Below, in pieces: positions 60,695-64,000 of a stretch of DNA of 64,000 bases; the first letter of the stretch is position 1; each line of letters begins with the position of its first letter. The notes beneath the pieces are model-generated. The model saw only the letters and a list, made by a program, of their open reading frames with translations, was not told where the DNA came from and did not search any database. The stretch spans positions 62,001 through 126,000 of the forward strand of contig NZ_QLYX01000016.1 of NCBI RefSeq assembly GCF_003289645.1, in the 5' to 3' direction. The stretch is from Actinomadura craniellae. GTDB taxonomy: Bacteria > Actinomycetota > Actinomycetes > Streptosporangiales > Streptosporangiaceae. The translations under genes were made by a program, and so were the position numbers.

Positions 60695-62185
60695 GTGTCC
60701 GGTTGGCCGAACTCTGGCCCTGACGACGATCGCCGACTCGCGTCATCTCTCCAGTCAGGCGATCCCGATGCCCTGGCGCACGCCTTCGATGGCTACGCCC
60801 CCCGGTTGTACGACTACTGCCACGCCCTGCTCCGCGATCAGGAGACCGCCGCACGGGCCCTGCACGACGCGCTGATCGCCGCGCACCAGCACGTCCACGG
60901 GCTGACCGAGCCCGAGTACCTGCGCGGCTGGCTCTACGCGATGGCCCGCAACGAATGCATGCGCCGGCTACGCGACCCGAACCGCCCGGCCGAACGGCGC
61001 GAGTCACCGGAGATCGAGGGCCCCGCGGCGGACGCCGAGGAGCGGGCCCGCCGCCAGGAGGCCCGGCAGCTCGTGCACAGCGCGCTGGCCGGGCTCGGCG
61101 GCCGGCAGCGCGAGGCGATCGACCTGCTGTTCCGGCACGGCCTCGACCCGCAGGAGATCGGCGGGGTGCTGGGCATGCCCGGCCCGGACGCCGACGCGCT
61201 CACCCGCCAGGCCCGGCACGACCTCGACCAGGCCCTGGCCGCCGCGCTGCTCGCCCGGGAGGCGCCCGGCTCGCCCTGCCCGAGCGTGGGGCCGCTGCTC
61301 GGCGACGGGCGGTGGCCGCTGGCCCCCGCGACCTGCCGCAAGCTGATCCGGCACATCGAGACGTGCTCGATCTGCGCGGAGCAGCGGCACCGCCCGCTCT
61401 CGGCCGGGCCCCTGCTCCAGGCGCTGCCGACCGCCATGATGCCCGCGGACCTGCGCGCCCAGGTTCTCACGGCCGCCTTCGCCCCCGACCTGGCCGAGAT
61501 GCGCGCGCGCATCGCCCGGCGGGCCGAGCCGTTCGACGAGTGGGGCTGGCCGGTCCCGGTCGACCCCAGGACCAGGCGCACCGAGCCCGCCGCCGGCGGC
61601 GGCGGCAAGGGGCGTAACCTGGTCTGGCCCGCGGCGGCCGCCGCGGTGACCGTCCTGCTGCTGGTCGGCGGGGTGTTCTTCGTGCTGTCCGGGTCGTCCG
61701 GCTCGTCCCCGAGCGGCGACCCGTCCTCCCAGGCCGCGGCCCCGGACCCGAGCGAGCCCGCCGAGGAGCCCTCCGTGGAGCCGAGCGAGCTCCCCACCCC
61801 CACACCGACCCGGACGACGGCGTCCCCGAGCCCCACCCCGACGCCCACCCGCACCACGTCCTCGCCCACGCCGCGCCGGCCGCAGACCCCGGTCGGCCAG
61901 GTCAGGGTCTTCGGTTGCAACATCCCTGGCGGCGCGGAGCTGTGCATGGTCTCCGTGGCCGTCACCGGGGGGCGGGCGGCCTGGTCGGTCGTCGGCGCCT
62001 CCTCCGGCCTCCAGGTGGGGCGCCAGGGGGGCACCTCCTCGGGGGGCGTCCCGGTCAGGCGGCCTGCCTGCACGGAACCGGGTGACTTCTCCGGGAGCGT
62101 CCAGATCTCCCCCGGCGGTTCGGCCCCGGTCTCCTGGACCTGCCCGGACGACGAGCCGCCGAGCCCGCCCGCCGGTACGCCCTGA
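60695..62185 (+). CDS. ECF-like sigma factor fused to zinc anti-sigma motif, membrane helix and outer domain
   Basis: The 496-residue protein starts with sigma region 2 (about 28-92: YDYCHALLRDQETAARALHD, EPEYLRGWLYAMARNECMRR) and region 4 (about 128-182: LGGRQREAIDLLFRHGLDPQ). Then C214, H220, C224 and C227 form an H-x3-C-x2-C unit (RHIETCSICAEQRH), the signature of zinc-binding anti-sigma domains. A membrane helix at about 308-331 leads to an external Pro/Thr linker and a small Cys-containing domain. The sigma and its inhibitor are thus in one chain. GTG 60695 follows GGGAGG. No separate anti-sigma gene is adjacent. Confidence 0.85.
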   Translation: MSGWPNSGPDDDRRLASSLQSGDPDALAHAFDGYAPRLYDYCHALLRDQETAARALHDALIAAHQHVHGLTEPEYLRGWLYAMARNECMRRLRDPNRPAERRESPEIEGPAADAEERARRQEARQLVHSALAGLGGRQREAIDLLFRHGLDPQEIGGVLGMPGPDADALTRQARHDLDQALAAALLAREAPGSPCPSVGPLLGDGRWPLAPATCRKLIRHIETCSICAEQRHRPLSAGPLLQALPTAMMPADLRAQVLTAAFAPDLAEMRARIARRAEPFDEWGWPVPVDPRTRRTEPAAGGGGKGRNLVWPAAAAAVTVLLLVGGVFFVLSGSSGSSPSGDPSSQAAAPDPSEPAEEPSVEPSELPTPTPTRTTASPSPTPTPTRTTSSPTPRRPQTPVGQVRVFGCNIPGGAELCMVSVAVTGGRAAWSVVGASSGLQVGRQGGTSSGGVPVRRPACTEPGDFSGSVQISPGGSAPVSWTCPDDEPPSPPAGTP

Positions 62186-62186
62186 C

Positions 62187-62220
62187 CCCGTGCCACGTCC
62201 TCGGGAGCACGTGGCACGGG
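62187..62220. terminator. Bidirectional hairpin between convergent genes
   Basis: Perfect 12-bp arms CCCGTGCCACGT and ACGTGGCACGGG with a 10-nt loop begin 1 bp after the sigma-fusion stop and end 8 bp before the phosphotransferase stop on the other strand. Confidence 0.75.
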
Positions 62221-62228
62221 CGGCGGGT

Positions 62229-63338
62229 CTACCAGGGCGACCGGCTGTCCAGGATGCGGTGGGCGCGGTCGAGCAGGACCGGCACCGAGTCGCCGATCTG
62301 GGCGAAGCCCTCGCCGACCGTGGCGCCCTGCAGGAACCGGGCGTGGATGCCCTCCAGGATGACCGCGAGCTTGAAGCAGGCGAAGGCCACATAGAAGTCC
62401 AGTTGGGAGAGGTCGAAGCCGGTCAGCCCGGCGTACCGCTCGGCGAACTCCTGGCGGGTGTGGAAGCCCGGCGTGGCGGTGACCGTGGCGCCCACGGGCA
62501 GCCGGTCGGCCTGCTCGTCCGACTCCTGGGCCCAGTAGGTGAGGGTCAGCCCGAGATCCGACAGCGGGTCGCCCAGGGTGGACATCTCCCAGTCGACGAT
62601 CGCCGCGATCTCGGGGGCCGGCTCCAGCCGGGTGAGCGCGTTGTCGAGCCGGAAGTCGCCGTGCACCAGCCCGACGGGGCCGTCGGCGGGCACCCGCTCG
62701 GCCAGCCGGTTGACGAGCCGGTCGTATTCGGGCAGGTCGCGGGTGGTGCCGGTGGCGGCGATCGCCTCGTTGGAGCGCTGCCACTGCTGCCCCCACCGGC
62801 GCAGCTGGCGGGCCATGTACCCCTCGGGGCGGCCGAAGTCGGCCAGGCCGGCGGCCGTCACGTCGACCAGGTGGATGGCGGCGAGTGCCTCGGCCAGCCG
62901 CTCGCTGATCAGGCCGGCCTGCTCGGGGGTGACGTCCGCGGCGTCCTCGGCGGTCCGCAGCACCCGGCCCTGGACGTATTCCATGATGTAGAACCGGGCG
63001 CCGAGCACGTCCTCGCCTGCGCAGAACGCCAGCGGGCGGGGCACGGGCACCCGGAGCCGGTCGCCGGCCTCGCCGTACTCCGACAGCGCCGAGAGCACCC
63101 GGTGCTCCCGGGCCATGTCGTGTGCGGTGGGCAGGACGTGGCCCAGCGGCGGGCGGCGCAGCACGATGGAGCGTCCCCCGGCCAGCTCGATGCGGTAGGT
63201 CAGGTTCGACCGGCCGCCGGCGATCAGATCGACCGCGGTGATGCGGCCGGCGCCCGGCAGCGCCTCGGCCAGCCAGGCCGCCAGTCGGGGAACATCGATG
63301 CCGGGAATTCCGGCCGGAAGCTCAGCGTCAACCGTCAT
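62229..63338 (-). CDS. APH-like phosphotransferase family protein (ACAD10/11-type)
   Basis: The 369 residues have a kinase-like fold: an N-lobe ITAVDLIAGGRSNLTYRIEL with VLRRPPLGHVLPTAHDMARE, the catalytic loop LVHGDFRLDNALTRLEP (Asp base) and the metal-binding IVDWEMSTLGDPLSDLG. This branch is close to the kinase domain of ACAD10/11 and bacterial homologues linked with acyl-CoA dehydrogenases, and less to antibiotic resistance enzymes. GTCATGACG at the start gives ATG 63338. A substrate with a hydroxyacyl group is possible. Confidence 0.9.
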   Translation of the reverse strand: MTVDAELPAGIPGIDVPRLAAWLAEALPGAGRITAVDLIAGGRSNLTYRIELAGGRSIVLRRPPLGHVLPTAHDMAREHRVLSALSEYGEAGDRLRVPVPRPLAFCAGEDVLGARFYIMEYVQGRVLRTAEDAADVTPEQAGLISERLAEALAAIHLVDVTAAGLADFGRPEGYMARQLRRWGQQWQRSNEAIAATGTTRDLPEYDRLVNRLAERVPADGPVGLVHGDFRLDNALTRLEPAPEIAAIVDWEMSTLGDPLSDLGLTLTYWAQESDEQADRLPVGATVTATPGFHTRQEFAERYAGLTGFDLSQLDFYVAFACFKLAVILEGIHARFLQGATVGEGFAQIGDSVPVLLDRAHRILDSRSPW

Positions 63339-63725
63339 GACGCCCTATTAGAACGCTACTCGGTTTGACAGGGGAACCCCACCCCCCTAACTCGTCCCGG
63401 CAACCTGCGATGTAAATCACCGGCCGGAATCGGCCGTTGACTGGAACTTTTCCACTTTCTCCCGCTCATCCCTGCTGAACAGCGAAAACGTGCATATGCC
63501 CAACCATCCCGCCACACACGCCCCAGGAAAAACCCGACACAAGGTGCAATCCTGGTGTCCGCCGGGTACGCCCTGACGACGACTCACCAGGTGATACCGC
63601 CACGACGACCAGCCCATCGACGTCGCGGCCACCGGTGGCGGCACTCTGGACTTATCGGGCCGGCTGGGCTACGAACAGGTAACTAAGACCATTCGGGGTT
63701 GATGCCCGATTGGGGGGGACGCACC
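63339..63725. other. 387-bp intergenic region
   Basis: No gene is supported. A 75-codon minus-strand frame at 63417-63644 has no family resemblance and poor codon pattern. The segment includes AT-richer parts (63430-63500), and TTGACAG near 63364 is a possible -35 element. The sequence before 63726 carries GGGGGGGAC as a ribosome binding site for the next gene. Confidence 0.4.
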
Positions 63726-64000
63726 GTGGCCGACGCTTGGCTACCGGGAGCCGGCCGAATGCCGGCCGACAACGATTGCGGCGCACCGAGGGGTGGTGCT
63801 CCGCGCGTCGTCTGGTTCACCGGTGACGCCGATCCCCGGCTACTCTCCGCCCGATCGGTGGCCCAGGACCTCGCCCGGGCCGGCCGGCCGGCACACCTGG
63901 TCTGGAATCCCCTCTCCGGCGAGGTGCTGCAAATGCTCCCGCTCACCCTCGCCGGCGGCCTGCTCGACGGCCCGGTGCGCCTCGAAGGCCGGATCTGCAT
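63726..64000 (+). CDS. Start of an unrecognised gene (runs off the window)
   Basis: The 91 visible codons begin at GTG 63726 with VADAWLPGAGRMP and include RVVWFTGDADPRLLSARSVA, QDLARAGRPAHLVWNPLSGE, and VLQMLPLTLAGGLLDGPVRL then EGRI. The last part resembles a segment found in actinomycete proteins with peptidoglycan-active or phage-lysin-like domains (V-x-NREGR-type), but I cannot assign a family from this stretch. The first five residues match the start of the multi-SseB protein (VADAW). Confidence 0.6.
   Translation, partial: MADAWLPGAGRMPADNDCGAPRGGAPRVVWFTGDADPRLLSARSVAQDLARAGRPAHLVWNPLSGEVLQMLPLTLAGGLLDGPVRLEGRIC

Noticed and set aside
63417-63644. A 75-codon minus-strand gene
   Set aside because: No ribosome binding site, no family resemblance and atypical codon pattern.

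Overview
The window is very GC-rich (third codon positions almost all G/C) and densely packed. Genes often overlap by 4 bp (ATGA/GTGA), and GTG starts are common. The gene content is that of a filamentous actinomycete: an XRE-DUF5753/DUF397 pair beside an RsbW-like ATPase, mycothiol- and F420-type enzymes, a DynA/DynB-like dynamin pair beside a single-strand binding protein, SseB-domain proteins and a DUF6504 SOS gene. An organism near Streptosporangiales/Thermomonosporaceae is my inference; the sequence does not prove it.

Layout. 1-3.8 kb: SSB start and two dynamin-like GTPases, minus strand. 3.8-14.9 kb: a minus-strand cobalamin block (siroheme synthase/cobA, cobT, cobC, a 36-codon ORF, cobH, cobE, cobL, a C-terminal-only CbiD, cobB, cobO, chelatase ChlI-ChlD fusion) led by a B12 riboswitch. 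14.9-31.6 kb: regulators and single-gene metabolic functions (TetR, ATPase/XRE/DUF397, a KstR-like box before an F420-type oxidoreductase, a LexA-like box before DUF6504), then cbiB-cobQ with a tandem triplication of the cobQ 5' end. 31.6-33.3 kb: tRNA-Arg(TCT) with an integration scar (integrase remnant, tRNA-Gly 3' fragment, frameshifted AbiEii-like gene). 33.3-37.3 kb: cupin, ABM-like protein, MarR/FMN reductase pair, mycothiol-dependent isomerase family protein, voltage-gated-type channel.

37.5-45.4 kb is an operon of the Nit1/Nit1C (MSMEG_0565-0572 / Sll0783-0787) type: flavoprotein, amidohydrolase, Sll0783-like protein, radical SAM enzyme, fused GNAT-AIR synthase-like protein, two tandem nitrilases and a glycosyltransferase. 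The second nitrilase has lost both the catalytic Cys (now Asp) and the catalytic Glu (now Asp), yet shares long nucleotide-identical blocks with the intact copy. This active enzyme/pseudoenzyme pair is the most striking system in the window.

45.5-64 kb: envelope and signalling genes: a two-domain FKBP, a bifunctional penicillin-binding protein, a lipoprotein, a 1439-residue multi-SseB protein with a coupled small gene, a secreted wall-type protein, a 44-bp perfect palindrome, a TrmH-type methyltransferase, an endonuclease/exonuclease/phosphatase protein, a membrane protein with solute-binding and von Willebrand A domains, a sigma factor fused to a zinc anti-sigma motif and membrane anchor, an APH-like phosphotransferase, and the start of an unrecognised gene.
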